Source: Diplosphaera chodatii
Lineage: Eukaryota; Chlorophyta; Trebouxiophyceae; Prasiolales; Stichococcaceae
DNA: 64,000 nt
Assembly (NCBI GenBank): GCA_032358165.1
Contig: JAALGY010000010.1
Coordinates: 1,364,001-1,428,000 of the forward strand
Direction of reading: 5' to 3'
The notes under the pieces are model-generated. The model did no database searches. It worked only from the letters and a program-made list of their open reading frames with translations, and was not told where the DNA came from. This document shows positions 1 to 12,314 of this stretch, piece after piece (position 1 is the stretch's first letter; every line of letters begins with the position of its first letter). The position numbers and the translations under genes were made by a program.

Positions 1-2524
1 ACACGGCAGCTGCAGCAGCTGAAGATGGTGAAGGTACGGGATGAAACGCTGTGCCGCGCGTCTGGCATGACATGAGGCATCCCATTTGCTGCACCTCTGG
101 GCCCCAGCTGCCACTCTGTGTCCCACAGCTTCCCACAGCTGCCTCGGCCGCCGCTGAAGCTGCAAGCTGCCAGCAGCACTGGTCCCTTCTCGTCACACGA
201 GTCCGGGCGATGCAGGGCTGTGGGCACACTGTGGCGGCTGAGGCCTCTATGATCCGTCGGCCGCCAGCACAGGGCCTGGCGTCACAGCTTCAGCTGTAGC
301 TACATGCTGCAGGCAGGGTCGCTGTCACTATGTTTATTGTTCCCCCTGCAGGACCAGGAGAACCCGGACGACCACCACACGCCGGACACGCGGTGGATGG
401 ACGACGACACGCGCACCTTCATGTTCAAGTCCATGCAGCTGGAGGGCACCACGGTGCTCACCGTGGACCCGGCCCACCAGGAGCACATGACATGCCGCCA
501 GGTGCCGTCAAAGCAGATTCAGATCGTTGATGACTACATTTGTTTGAAAACGGCAACAAGGTTGGGCGACCTCCGTATGTCAGAGTTGATGGCCATGTAT
601 TGATCCATGCTGTGAGGGTCTGAGTTTGTCCGACACACAGTGGTCGTTGGCTCGCTCCCAGTGCTCCCCATGGACAGGTGACCCCGGGTGCGCTGTTTGC
701 CGTGCAGCTGGCGGATCTGCCGCCGCCGCGCATCGGCCAGCTGTGGTGGCAGTACATGACCGCCTTCAAGGGTGCGCTATGGGCTTGCCACCTCTTGTGT
801 CGCCCGCGTGGAATGTGCTTGAACCGCAACATGACCCCGTAGCCCGCTGGCTGCGCAGGATGCTTGGAGCAGTGGCAAGGGAATCCGGAGTCGACCGCGG
901 GCCGCCGGCTGAGCCGCCTGTTCTTTAAGGCGCTGCAGATGTGGACCGCGGTGCAGGTCGGCTACCCAGACCGTGTCAAGGTACTTCCTATAAACGACCT
1001 TTTTGGGTCCGAGACGCCTGCTGGCAAGTCGCTGTCTAGTATGGATGCAGCACGGTGGCATGAGTTGTGCACTGAAAGCATTATAGTCTGTGGGGCACTT
1101 GCCTGCCAGCACCCTGGTTCATCGACATCGGCGCACAGCGCCATAACACGGCACCAGGGTCGGGGCCGCAATGTCACCAATGGTCACCTGCCGCAAAGCA
1201 CTGATCAGCGCTGCCCAGTGTGTACATTGAGCCCCATCTCATGGTGACACTGCCCCTGGCCGACAGGACGTGCAGAGGCACATGTACCTGGCGGACCCGG
1301 CAGCACGGACCCGGCCGCCGCCGAAGCCCCGGGGCCCGGCGCCCGACGACGACGACGCGCGCCTCGCGACCGCCGCCGGCTTCTCCCCGCAGCAGCGCTC
1401 CGTCATCTGCGCGCTGCGCGTGCCCCACTTCGTCAACACCGGGCGCCTCAAGGCCCGCCGCGCCGCCCTGGCCGCCCAGCTGCAGGCATGGGGCATGCAT
1501 GGCGTGCATATCAGGAGAACAGGAACCCCAGGAAGTGTCCAAATTGAGGACGCCTCAATGCCGCAGTGGAGAACCAGCAACAACTTACAAACCCTGACCG
1601 GCGTAACTATGCTGTGGCAACCAGGACGTGTCCGCAAGGTCACTTGCATAGACTGTGGGACTTGCTGTCTGGCGGGTGGCTGTCTGGCGACTCTGACTGT
1701 CACTGGACATGCAGGTGTCGGAGCCGCTGGCGCAGGGCATGGCCAAGTTCGAGGGCATCATGAAGGCGTACAAGGCGACGCTGCGGGATGAGCACTGCAT
1801 CTACTCCAAGGCACGGGCTGCAACACCCTTTGCTGTTGCTGGACTGCTCAACAGCATGCACCTGCTGGAACACGGGCCTTGAAGGTCGCACAGCGCCGCC
1901 ACCTTGTGGTGACTAGCTCACAAATTGAGGTGTCGCCATATGCGCTCTGTGCTGCGGCATGTGCACAGCCCTGCACAAGGATGAGATTGAAGAACATGGC
2001 AGCAGCTGCAGAAACACGATTGAGTGCCTGCTCTGCAGACTGGCACCATGATGTGGCGGCAGATCTACACCTTTGCGCAGAGTGCTATGCTCAACATCGC
2101 GGCGCACCCCATGCCAGTCCGCATCTGGCACATAGCAGGTATGATATCTCAGTGCAGGGTCATGGTTGTCAACACAGCCGGCGCAGCCGACCCACTCTGC
2201 TGTGCGTCTGTGTGTCATGCAAGCGGCCTGTTTGCGCTGCAGACCTCATTGCGCAGCAGGCAGGCGAGAGGACGGAGGCGCAGCTGCTTGACCTCGGCGC
2301 TCAGGTGCCGTTCACACGGCTGATGCCTGTGGTACTTGCTTGCTGAGATGCTGCGCACAGCTCGCATGCCGGCAGCAGCGACCGCCGGGCTCATTGGCAG
2401 CACCCTAACCTGGCGTCGGCTGCTGGCACAGGACCCCGATGCGGAGCTGCTGTCGCTGGACGTGCTGCCGTCATCAATGCGGGAGCTGCGTGTGCCGCCA
2501 CCAGATGCGGGTCTGGACGACTGA
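1..2524 (+). CDS. Unrecognised protein, 3' part of gene (nine exons in window)
   Basis: The 5' end lies outside the window. Exons consistent in phase are 1-33, 352-501, 708-771, 859-980, 1267-1503, 1715-1810, 2039-2138, 2243-2304 and 2348-2524 (stop TGA), giving the last 346 residues. The protein has an acidic start (DQENPDDHHTPD), a Trp/Phe-rich helical stretch (LWWQYMTAFK, LSRLFFKALQMW), a basic stretch (KARRAALAAQLQ) and further helices (MMWRQIYTFAQSAMLN, LIGSTLTWRRLLAQ). No signal peptide or membrane segment is visible in this part. I do not recognise the family and assign no function. The exon ending at 1810 is followed by GC rather than GT. The exon at 1267 could instead end at 1484, and the acceptor before 2348 (gctgag) is weak, so the ends of those exons are less certain. 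The composition and regular phases argue that it is a real gene. Confidence 0.6.
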
Positions 2525-3667
2525 ACGCCCACAGCACCTGAGATGTTGCCATACGCCCTTCACGCGATCCGCTTGAGGTCCGGGTGGTATCGGCTGCAAT
2601 GCCGTGCGTGGCGTGGCGCAGCCATATGGCATTGCAGGTGTGCAGACCCCACATAAGAACTTGCTCTCCAGGAGCACTGATGGGCCCTTGCCTTAAGGCT
2701 TAGCCATGCAGAAGTGCGATGGCAGCACACCAGACGTGTATTGGCCGAATCTGGGTGGATTGTATTGTCGCGTGCCCCATTAGCTTGCCAACGTGGTTGC
2801 CGCCGCGTGCATGTCCTCTGTTTTCCTGATGATCTGTTACCTATTCTGCTCGCGTGACATGCTGCAGCGCAGCACGTTTCTGTGCCATGACGAGGCATCA
2901 CAAGCCATATGCCAACCTGCAGTGCACGCCTCGTGCCAGCAATTGTTTGTATATGTCTGCTCATTTGTCCCTGTGTTGAAGAGCTGATATGCACTCCTGC
3001 GCAATATCACCATTGTTGGGGAGGAAGATGAAACAAGTGAAACCTGCTTTTGTGGAAGAAGTACTGCCACCCTGCGTGCATGATAAGTCGATAACACAGC
3101 TGGGTGTTATTGGATACTGCTCCATCGTTATTAGACTTGAGAGTTTGGTCGTCTCAATATGTTGCATGTGTAAAGTGTCCATCACAGAGATTTGTAAAGT
3201 GCCAAGTATGATCCTGCTGTCAGCAAGCTCATCTCACAATGGCCACAAAAGGTCCAGACTACCGAAACTGAACAGACGAATCAATTGCAAAGAGACGTGT
3301 TAGCTGGGATCTCTGGTGTATCTGGGCTGTGAAGGGCTGAGACAAGGTCCAACCCCTGACAGAAGGGGTCAAAGACCGAATTCCACGATTTGCACAGCAG
3401 CTACTGTATTTCGTCCAAGGTTGACATCAAATATGCATTTAGCAGGTTGCTCGCTGCTCACATCGAGAGCCTTGACCTGCAAGACACATTCTAGCGCAAC
3501 GCTTGTCCATGTCAACCTTTGCACTTGCTGTATCGTAGCCTTGACAGCAGTGACCAGTCAATTGTACTTTGCAATTCAAAGCATACACAGCAGTTGGGTG
3601 ACCCACCGACTGACCATCAGGCTACGTAAACAGCTTGGGCGCTTGCAGTCAGCAAGCTGCACCCCTG
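2525..3667. other. Intergenic region, no gene seen
   Basis: About 1.1 kb between the stop of the first gene and the ATG of ASF1. It has lower GC than the coding blocks on either side. A TGTAA motif near 3170 may serve the upstream gene. I see no conserved coding block, RNA gene or repeat. The part near 3500-3667 should hold the ASF1 promoter and 5' UTR by position only. Confidence 0.5.
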
Positions 3668-5945
3668 ATGGCGTGCCCTGTGCTCATCACGTCAGTGGAT
3701 GTGCTGGACAACCCAGCCAAGTTCACCAATCCGCTGCAGTTCGAAATCCAGTACGAGTGCATCCTCCCGCTCAAAGACGGTACGTGCGGCAGGCTGTCTA
3801 CATGTGCCGTGCTGCTGCAACTGCATGAAATGGTGTGGGGCCATGTGCGGATTGCGAATTCATGTCGAGCTGCGCGGCAATGGCAAACCAACCCCGAAGT
3901 CTGTACCGAACTTGTGCAGCAGCCTTGCGTTGCAATGTGCGCATACAGCTCGACTGCAGACGGATTGCAGTTGTCTCAGGCTGCTCGACGTGGGCCAGTG
4001 CATGGCGTGCGCCTAACACGCAGCATGCTGTGCGTGCTGGGCTGATCTTTCGGCCATGCTTTGCCGACATACCATGGAGTGGGCACTTAGTTCGCCCCTG
4101 ATCAGCGCAGCAGTCGGCAAACACCGTAGGCTTGCGTGCACCAGGCCTGTCAGCAACACATGGGCGCCGCACCTCGCTGCGTGCACCAGGCCTGTCGCCC
4201 AGCAACTGGCCAGCAGGAAGCCTTCAGCATAGCAGCTTCCTCTTGAGAGGCAGCGACCGGCTGGGAGTACTGTAGACGCATGCTGCGGGCGCTGGCAGAA
4301 GGAAATACCTATGTGGGGTCAATTGCAGCCCTGGCGGTTGGCTTTGCAATAATTTGCCCTTGCACACCATGACGCTCAACCTGGAAGTGTTGTGCGCTGC
4401 AGACCTGGAGTGGCGGCTCACCTACATCGGCAATGCGGAGTCAGAGGAGTACGACCAGGTGCTGGACAGCGTGCTGGTGGGCCCCGTGGTGCCCGGCCAA
4501 TACCGCTTTGTGTTCCAGGTGAGGATATCTGCCATCAGATTTCGCAGCGGTAGCCGTCCGAACGATAGGCTCCGAGGGGCGCCGGAAGGCTTCCTGTTCA
4601 AGGACAGTCGGTTGCGCAGCACTGGCTTGGCTTTGGTGTCGACTATGTGATGAAACTGAAGGGTGTGTGCGGTGAGTGCAGGCCAACAACCCAGATCCGG
4701 CGCAGCTGCCCCAGGGCGAGGTGCTGGGCATCACAGCCATCCTGCTCACATGCTCCTACAACACCAAGGTAGGGTAGTCTGTGTGTAGCACAGCTCACCA
4801 TCTGTGATCTTGACCTGCCGGGAACACGACGCTGGAGCCCACAGCAGAGCTGTGCAGGCGGTTTGCTGTCATGCTGCAGGAGTTTGTGCGGGTAGGGTAT
4901 TATGTGAACAACGAGTATCCGGAGGAGGAGGCGGAGCTGCGGGAAAGCCCTCCAGCTGTGCCGCAGTTCGACAAGTGAGTGGGGCCCGCCTTGCAAGTGC
5001 AGGCAGAGTTGCCAGCGCCAGGCTGCTCGTCTTGCAAGTTCGTCGGTATCACGGCTCTACTGGGCGCTGCGGTGCTGTTGCCAGCTGCTGCCTCGCAGCT
5101 GCGTCCCTGATGCAAAGCCGGCTTCGCTCAGCGTTGCTTGGCATCCACATCCGACTGTGATGTGCAGGTGTCACTGTGCGAGGCTGACAAACATGTCATC
5201 CGTGCGCTGCAGAATCATGCGGAACATCCTGGCAGACAAGCCGCGGGTGACGAAGTTCCCCATCGAGTTCGATGGCCCGGCTGAAGGCGAGGCACTCCCT
5301 GTGGCAGGCGATATGTCAGAACAGCAGCAGCAGCAGGTGGGGACTGGGCCGAGCATAGGTGCATTATTGGGGCAGCGTGCCGAGGGTCATGCTGGCAACT
5401 GGCTATGCAGCGGGCGGCTTCAGAATAGCGGGGTCCTTGGCATACCTACGTTCGCAGCTATGGTGACTGACATGTTGGTCGTGTTCCCTGTAACAGGCAG
5501 GCATGCCTTCAGCAACGCCCTTCGATGGCGGCAGCGGCTTCGGCCAGCAGCAACAGCAGACTACGCCAGGAGGCGGCGGCGGCTACAGCGGCATGCAGCT
5601 GGGCGACCAGTTTGATGCCGCAGCGCAGGTGCCATGCAGTCTGGTTGCCATGCTTCCTTTGGGCTGTACCCTTGGAGACATAAAAACGGTTGCCACTGCC
5701 GCCCTGCACACACCTCCTTGAACAGTTGACAGTGCAGGTCTCACGCCTGTTCCAAAGGGCACTGGCATGACCCAGGTTGCTGTCAGGCCCGGTCAAGTGT
5801 CTCGCCACATATTTGAGGACCTCGCACTGATGGTTGAGGCAATGCATTGTGGCTGACACAGGAGGAGTCAGACGACGCAATGCAAGACGCAGAAGCGTCA
5901 CCCATGGGAGCTACAATGGGGCAGCAGATGGCCATGATGGCATAG
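3668..5945 (+). CDS. ASF1: Histone H3-H4 chaperone ASF1 (anti-silencing function 1)
   Basis: ASF1 binds the H3-H4 dimer in the nucleus and hands it to CAF-1 or HIRA during replication-coupled and replication-independent nucleosome assembly. Seven exons fit in phase: 3668-3779, 4403-4518, 4682-4768, 4880-4974, 5213-5336, 5497-5628 and 5862-5945, giving 249 residues. The family core is complete: [20 protein letters not shown] near the N-terminus, then [58 protein letters not shown] and [16 protein letters not shown] at about residues 142-157. After the core comes an acidic, Gln/Gly-rich tail ([23 protein letters not shown]), as in other ASF1 proteins whose tails vary. The ATG at 3668 is chosen because the conserved first strand begins five residues after it. 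A TGTAA motif follows the stop by 46 bases. Nothing is missing from the core. Confidence 0.96.
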
Positions 5946-6575
5946 GGGGGCCTGCTGGCACTCGAGCCCTGGAACACTTGGCAACATTAATTGTAATCGT
6001 CCAGCTTGTGGTTTGCAAACTGCATCTTGGCCTTGGTCACAAACAATGGCTGCCTGCCCGTTGGTGCAACAGCGTGGTCATCGCCACACGCAAGCTGCCA
6101 TAGTGCGACACGATGCTCACGACCACTGACTGGACAGAAGTACACATGGCAGGCCAGCTGACCTGTTTGTGCACCAGCATACAACAGTGACTACCCGCAA
6201 GCGTCATCAATCAACCCTCAGCCTGTAAGATCCCCTGACTATTTTGTACGACACTGCCACCTGGTTGTGTCAGGCGCACTCTTCTGCCTGGTCTGAACAC
6301 TGCGGCTACACAAGCTGGCTAGATGTGCACTGTCGATGCCCAACTGGTCACAAAGCACTGTGGTACCACTGAACATCAACTATAGCTGTGCAGCCAGCAC
6401 AGGCACGCCCTTCCCGCTGGGATTTTGGCCCTGCACAGCCCTGCCGACCCTGTGGCGCCTGCTGGCCGCATGCTGCTCGTGAGGCCAAGCCCCGTGCGTG
6501 CGCCCTCCCTGAAACCCGAGTCCCGGCTCTGACAGCCCCCCCATGGTGGCGGTGCTAAACCCATAGTGCGCCGTG
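5946..6575. other. Convergent intergenic region between ASF1 and the rhomboid gene
   Basis: About 630 bases between the stop codons of two converging genes. It should hold both 3' UTRs. Apart from the TGTAA at 5992 I see no other element. Confidence 0.5.
5992..5996 (+). terminator. TGTAA polyadenylation-type signal of ASF1
   Basis: TGTAA lies 46 bases after the ASF1 stop codon. This pentamer is the usual poly(A) signal of chlorophycean algae. The call rests on motif and position only. Confidence 0.5.
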
Positions 6576-8380
6576 TCACCAGCGCCGGCGCAGCAGCCCG
6601 TGGCGCCAGGCCCAGTAGAAGGCCGCGCCGGTCGCAGCGCCGCCCAGGTGGGCCACATGCCCCACCGTGCCTGTCCCCTGCGGCAGATAACCAAAAGCAT
6701 AGGGAGCGCTGTCCTCATCCGGGATCTGCAGCCGGTGCAGCACCGGCTTGGCAGATTTGGTGCCCACCATTCGTAACCTGATCCAGGAGAGCAGTACATA
6801 GGGTAAATCCCCCTGCAAGTAAGCTACTTCGCTGGCTCCGTGCTCGGCAGCACTGCACACGATGAGGTGACGACGTGCCCGAGGTGGAGGCCTCAAAAGC
6901 CCTCCGCGCGTCAACTCACCCGGATGCTGCCGGAGACGTCGGAGGCCACCCAGAAGACGCCAAGCAGCGCCGCCGGCATGGGGATCGGGATGGGGAACAC
7001 TATCACCTGCAGGCAGCGAGGTGTTGAGCGAATCATCACACTGAATCATCAGCCCCACATCTCACATGTCAGCCAAGATCCTGACGGTCTGCCACCCCGA
7101 AGGAGCCTCAGCAACTCTGACCCCTTGTGCAGCCAGTCACCATAAGCAATTGTGGACCCTCGATGCGGCTTGTGACGTACCGAGCGCCAGGGGTTGAGCA
7201 GCACATCGGCGATGACGATGGCGCTGACGGCGCCGCTGGCGCCCAGGGCGGGCGGCGACCGACGCAGGCGCGCGTCCTTCATGTAGTCCGGGCCGCCTGC
7301 CGAAGGACATCTGACGACACCTCAGACAGATATGACGACTATATCTGCGACGATGAGGTGCACTCCTTCAGGTGGTGCTGGCTGTGCTGCCTGGTGTGGA
7401 GACGGTCCTCGCCTTCGCTGACGGCTTTGTACCAGAACCAGGCGACGTGCGAGAGGCTCGCCGCTATGCCCGCCGTGCAGTACAGCCCCAGAAACTGCAC
7501 ATGCACCAGCCACCCCCTCAGCCTCTCCGACTGCCCAACACGAAGGCACCTGTGCCAACACACGCGGCTGCAAACTGCGAGTAAAGCAGCGCATACATCT
7601 TCAGGCAGCAGCTCACCAGCTGAGGGCCGAACAGCAGAGCGATTTCCTGCCCGAAGAAATACCTGCATGCGCCAATGGACCAGGCTGTGCTCCAGTGTAG
7701 TTTGGAAAAGGTAGCCAATTACACTAGTGCGACATTGCATCATCTGTCGTACAGCAAGCGAACTGAGCTCACAGCGTGATCATGTTGACGGCGAGGTGAG
7801 ACAGCTCCGCATGGCTGAAGGCTGCAGGCACGCAGACCACCATGCTCAGCCGCTGCAGCCATCATGCTGCTGACGCCACTGTATGCTCCCAGCAAGCCGC
7901 ATCGCCAGCAGATAAAGTCGTAGGCATGCTGTTCAGCTCGTGAAACGCCCCGCACCTGATGTCAACAGCGTGTGGAGGCGGCCGTCCCGCAGGTGCTGCG
8001 GCGACACCATGAAGTTGCGCGCCGCAAACTGCGGGTTGGTCTGCCACAGGAAGAACACTGCGACGTTCACACCTGCGCAGTAATGCTTACACCTCTGAGT
8101 GCCATCCTGCCGTCTGACGTCTGTGGTTGGCAATTGCCGCTGAAAGGGCAGACACGTCGGCATCTGGCATGGAGGAGGTGTCGAGGGGGTCAGTGCGCGC
8201 ACCGATGACGCCGTACAGAGCGTGCATGGGATTCAGGCCGCGACCCAGCGTCACTGAGGCCCAAGGCGACTGGTACGAGCCCCTGCTGTAGCCGTTGTAG
8301 GCGCGGGCCTGCTGCCGCGCCGCTGCGCCTGCTGCCTGTGCCCCCCGCCGGTGCGCAGCACCTGCCGCCGAGCTGAGCAT
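6576..8380 (-). CDS. Rhomboid family intramembrane serine protease (PARL-type)
   Basis: Rhomboids cut transmembrane helices inside the lipid bilayer with a Ser-His dyad. The PARL type sits in the mitochondrial inner membrane. On the minus strand the exons, high to low, are about 8380-8203, 8072-7956, 7821-7773, 7662-7617, 7494-7404, 7296-7181, 7006-6920 and 6725-6576, all phase-consistent (277 residues from the ATG at 8380). Diagnostic segments in order are FSHAELSHLAVNMITL (the HxxxN helix), YFFGQEIALLFGPQ, LGASGAVSA with the catalytic Ser of GxSG, and VGHVAHLGGAATG with the catalytic His. The N-terminal exon is Ala/Arg-rich (RRGAQAAGAAARQQARAY), fitting an organelle transit peptide, and an in-frame opening continues upstream, so the true start may be higher, up to about 9060. 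The exon ending at 7404 uses an atypical donor (GTCTCC), chosen because it alone restores phase. The family is certain, the mitochondrial location is inferred, and the N-terminus is uncertain. Confidence 0.88.
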
Positions 8381-9935
8381 CTTGCTGGACACGAGAATGC
8401 CGCGCCACGCTTGCTTGCTGCTGGCGCACACAGCAGCCGTGTGCTGCTTCGGCTGAATGCGAGCCTGGGTGGTTGCAGGGGCCGCAGCACACGCTTCGCA
8501 CCAGCTGCTGGGTTCTGCATGGCTGCTGGCGTTGCTGCGGCCATGCTGCTGCGGGCCCTCATCGCCCTGCCGGCTGCTGCCCCGGCAGTGCCGCTGCCGG
8601 CTGTGCAGGCAGCCTGCACATGCTGCAGGGCGTGCTCTGGCTGGAAGATGGCCCTCAGCTCGGAACTGAGGAGCTGTGCGGCGGGGCGCACTGCTGCCTT
8701 GACTTGCTGCGCTGCCCCCGCAGCCCAGCCGCCTGCATGGCGCGAGCGCGCTGACGATGCGACAGACGCTGCTGCAGAAGTATGCAGCCTGCTGGCGCTG
8801 CAGGCCGTGGCCACGGTCTGACCGCACACCGCACCCTGTGCTGCGCTGTTCATTGTGGAGCTCTTCAAGCCGGCCTTCAGCTGTGTCACACACCGCGTCG
8901 CGAAGCCGACCGCTGCGTGAGCCGTGTTCCCAGGAAGCGCACCGCTTTGAGCTGCACAAGATGCCGCAGGAGATGCAGTAAGCATTTGCACGGTCGCGCC
9001 AGCTCCCTTGCCGGTGCACTTGCCAGCCGTGCGGAGAAGGGCGCCGGCGCTGTGCATCATGATGCTGAGTGGCGGACGGTCCGTTCCAGCCTCCTCACGC
9101 TACGCTGGGTCGCGATAATAGCAATCACTCAGAAGCCTGCAGGTTGTGCATGGGCAATGTAGCTGTGCCAGCCCGAGCACTGCTTGCAATGGCATGGCCG
9201 GTCTGCAAAGCACGACGGAGGAGCCGTGGAATCATAAGCGAGGTTTCAGAACACAACAGGATGTCGTTGTGCATCCTGCACCTTGGCATCTCCTGTAAAT
9301 TCATCGGACGACACCGAAGTTAGTGTGTGTCTGTAGGACTATACGTACTGGAAGCACATGCCCACGACTATATGAATCGGCATGACAGTGACCTGCAAAC
9401 ATGTCTCCTGCATGCATACACTGAAGTGAAGCTGTTCAGCCGCCGCTGACTGGGGTGAGCTAAAGTGAGGTGGTCTGCGTATGGACATGCATGTGCGATG
9501 CTCAGTCTGCTCTGCTCTGCAGTGCTTGCTGATGGCTGCTTCAGCCTTCGCAGAGCGTATCACGCACCGCGATGTGGTGACCACAAGCACCCAGGGGAGA
9601 CCGCACATGCTTCTGTTGACCATCTGTTGAACTGCCCTTGCTGAGCCGCGTGCAGTAAACACATCCATTTGACATCACTGAGGAGTGCGTGCGATCAGCT
9701 ATCAGCACACTTCCTCCCGAAAACAGCGGTGTGCATGGCTGCAGTGTTTTGTGACAGTCCACGCTGCCCATCCCCAAGTACTAATCTGCCAGCCGCACAT
9801 GCTCAGCAAACTGGCTGCGCTGGGCAGGTGCAAGATGTGCCCAGCTGCTGCAGTTCGGATGAGGAACAGCAGCGGCTGCTGCAACGGGATGCGGTCTGCC
9901 TTGGAAGCTGCTGCAGCCGGTAGGTCGTCCCATCC
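8381..9935. other. Upstream region of the rhomboid gene and 3' flank of the next gene
   Basis: Bases 8381-9060 are GC-rich and open on the minus strand in two frames rich in Ala, Ser and Arg. They could encode a longer targeting sequence for the rhomboid protein, possibly with an intron, but no splice pair is convincing. Bases 9061-9935 show nothing I can name. They should hold the rhomboid promoter and the 3' UTR of the membrane-protein gene, which also runs leftward. Confidence 0.4.
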
Positions 9936-11901
9936 TCACAATAGCATGCCGAACAGCCGCCTCCCCTTCTTGTTCTTCGGCACCTTGCCCTGCACGACGG
10001 GCAGCAGCATCACGACACCCTGTTCGTTCACAAGGTTACTGACATTGATCGCAAGCAGGCAGGTGTTGCTCACCTCCTTGATAGGGATGTCGCACTTTTT
10101 GAGGTACTTGACTGCAGGTACAGACAATGAACGATGTGGTGCATGCTGCGTCTTGAAATGTACAGCAGATTATGAGAAACTCTGCAACCTGCTAACACGT
10201 GCTTCTGCGCACCAGTGTACTCAAACTTGTCAAAAAACTCTTGGCACTGGTCCCATGTCGAGCGGCTCTTGATGCGCTCCTCCCCTGCAGCCAGATGCAG
10301 TATGACACGATGCTTAACAGTGGGTTGCCGACCACGGATGTCACTCAACTGGGTGCAATGCATCTGTGCACGACGCTACGCTCTGCACTGCATCATCTCA
10401 GAGAGCTTTAGGTGTGTGAACTGCACCTTGGCACTCCTCTGGTATCCACCAGGGGTCTGGGCAGGGATTTTGCGGCCGCTCTGATTTGAGCTGTCTGTGG
10501 AGCAAAACAGCAAGTGTCACAAAAGCTTTCATCAAATGTTACGATACCAGCACCAGTCTTCGGACACAGTGGCCGAGGCCAAGACATACGCAATGTTGCT
10601 GCCATGACTCCGCTGTAGAGCAGGGCGCTGCTTGCATGCATGACCACAGTCAATGCACCCATGGACCCACTCACGTGACGGTGAGTGGCTGGGTGGACTC
10701 CATCTCGCCGCCCGAGTCTCCGCTGAACAGCAGGAGCAGCAGCAGCAGCGCGACCACCACGCCAACCGCCACGATTGCCGCGATCTTGCCCGCAGACAGC
10801 CGCGTCGTCTCTGCCTCCTGTTATGGACAGCAGGAACGCACCCTCAGCCGTCCATGGGCTGTCATTCCCGCTCTTTGCATGTCCAAAGTAAGTAAGGGTG
10901 GTTCGGCTGGCGGCACAAGGCCTTCTATGAAGTGTTTGGTCCTGCTACACACCGCACCTACTGATATGACTGTGAACGCACTCCTCAACGTCTGCACCTC
11001 TCCCAAACGTCATGACACAAGGCGCACCTGCTGGTGGTGCTTCCGCCGCAGCAGGGCCTTGCGCTCGGCCTCCTCCTCGCCCTCTGGATCCACTGCATAT
11101 GCCCCTCGCCCCGCCGGCAGCTGCACGTCCACCTGCGTGCGTGCTGTGCTGTGTGAGCTCGGGTGCTGAGCAATGCACGGGGTTCGTCCCCCGCGGAGGC
11201 TCTGTTTGTGCACTTCAGAAGGGCATGACATTGCCCAGTACGCCACCAGGCACTGAGAGCTGATCCTGCAGATGTGGAATGACTGTGTGCATCAACATCC
11301 TGCGGTCACATGGATGATGAAACTTGCTCAGCTGGTCGAGGGACTGCATCCCAATCACCGGCCAGGTTGGACCTCACCGCTGTGTCACCCCCACCACCGC
11401 TGCCGCCGCTACCGCTGGGACCGTCACCATTGCCGCCGCCCGTGGACGCCAGCTCCTGCTCCATGGCCGCCTGCTCTGCCTCCAGCTTGGCCTGCGTGCT
11501 CAAAGGTTTGATGCCATGACATGAAGCTCCCACTGTTTCAACGCTTTGGCTCCATTCCTCCCGCCCACATATGAGTTCAGCACCAGAGCCCCGCTGTCTC
11601 GACAGGAGGAGTGATAGCTCTGGTATCGCAAGACGTGTTTGGCCATGAAGCATAAGTCAGTGCACTCCAGGACATGTCTGCACACATGCGCCACATGCAA
11701 TGCAGGGCTGCGCTCGGCAAACACTGCACGTGTGGCTTGGTGACGACTGTTGTTCAACAACAGCATTTGCTTCCAAGCATCTTTCGATGCGTTGCAACGC
11801 TATAGCTGGATCACGCTCGTCCATGTACAGGTTGCAACTTTTGCAGCTTGTCAAATTGTACGAGGCCCACCCACCTGCAACTCCTTGAGCTTCGCGCTCA
11901 T
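9936..11901 (-). CDS. Single-pass membrane protein of unknown function
   Basis: Seven minus-strand exons join in perfect phase: 11901-11875, 11491-11378, 11132-11028, 10817-10675, 10490-10427, 10348-10213 and 10111-9936, giving 254 residues. The protein starts MSAKLKELQAKLEAEQAAM, a short heptad-like helix, followed by a Gly/Ser linker, a charged helix (EEEAERKALLRRKHHQQ) and one strongly hydrophobic segment at about residues 94-115 (IVAVGVVVALLLLLLLF). There is no signal peptide, so it is probably a signal-anchored protein with the N-terminus on the cytosolic side. The last 135 residues are basic and soluble-looking (GRQPTVKHRVILHLAAG, WDQCQEFFDKFEYTVKYLKK, GKVPKNKKGRRLF). I do not recognise a family. 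Inside the last exon, 10073-10020 looks like a 54-base intron and could be spliced without breaking the frame. Its start lies 413 bases from the eIF3b start, on the opposite strand. Confidence 0.72.
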
Positions 11902-12314
11902 GGTTGCGACCCCAAGAGCTGGAGGTGAGGAGGATCCAGCAGCTGTTACCGGTTGCGCCTGTGCTGCGCCGGATCACACTGCGGATGAAACCAGCAACCA
12001 GGTTGTGGATCCGAACTGTCTCGACTGATGATGAACGAGGAACGTCTATCTGCAGTGTGGCCGGCGCCTCAACGCTGTAAGGACGCTCAACACTGTCAGG
12101 TTGGACTGGCAGCTTGGAGGTGTGAGTAGGGCAGCTTGTCGGAGGAATGGCACATAGCGACATCGGCCAGGTCTTCAAAGTCGCTGTAGTTTGAGCGACG
12201 TAATTCTCATACGGCTCCCGCCGTCGCAGTGGTGAGTTTCAGCGCCGTTGGATGCCATACGCACAGCAGCATACCGTATGCTAATCTATCCTATAGCAGC
12301 AGCTGGTTGCAGCC
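11902..12314. promoter_or_regulatory. Divergent promoter region between the membrane-protein gene and eIF3b
   Basis: The ATG of the minus-strand membrane-protein gene (11901) and the ATG of eIF3b (12315) face away from each other across 413 bases. Both 5' UTRs and promoters must lie here unless non-coding first exons exist elsewhere. No TATA box or other named motif stands out. Confidence 0.45.

Noticed and set aside
1270..1791. A 173-codon frame starting at 1270
   Set aside because: The first part is a real exon but the frame then runs through an intron. The conserved continuation (VSEPLAQGMAKFEGIM) begins after an acceptor at 1715.
8251..9060. A 269-codon Ala/Ser-rich open frame on the minus strand as a separate gene
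   Set aside because: It overlaps the N-terminal exon of the rhomboid gene in another frame and has transit-peptide-like composition only. It is more likely part of an unresolved 5' end of that gene or chance openness in GC-rich DNA.
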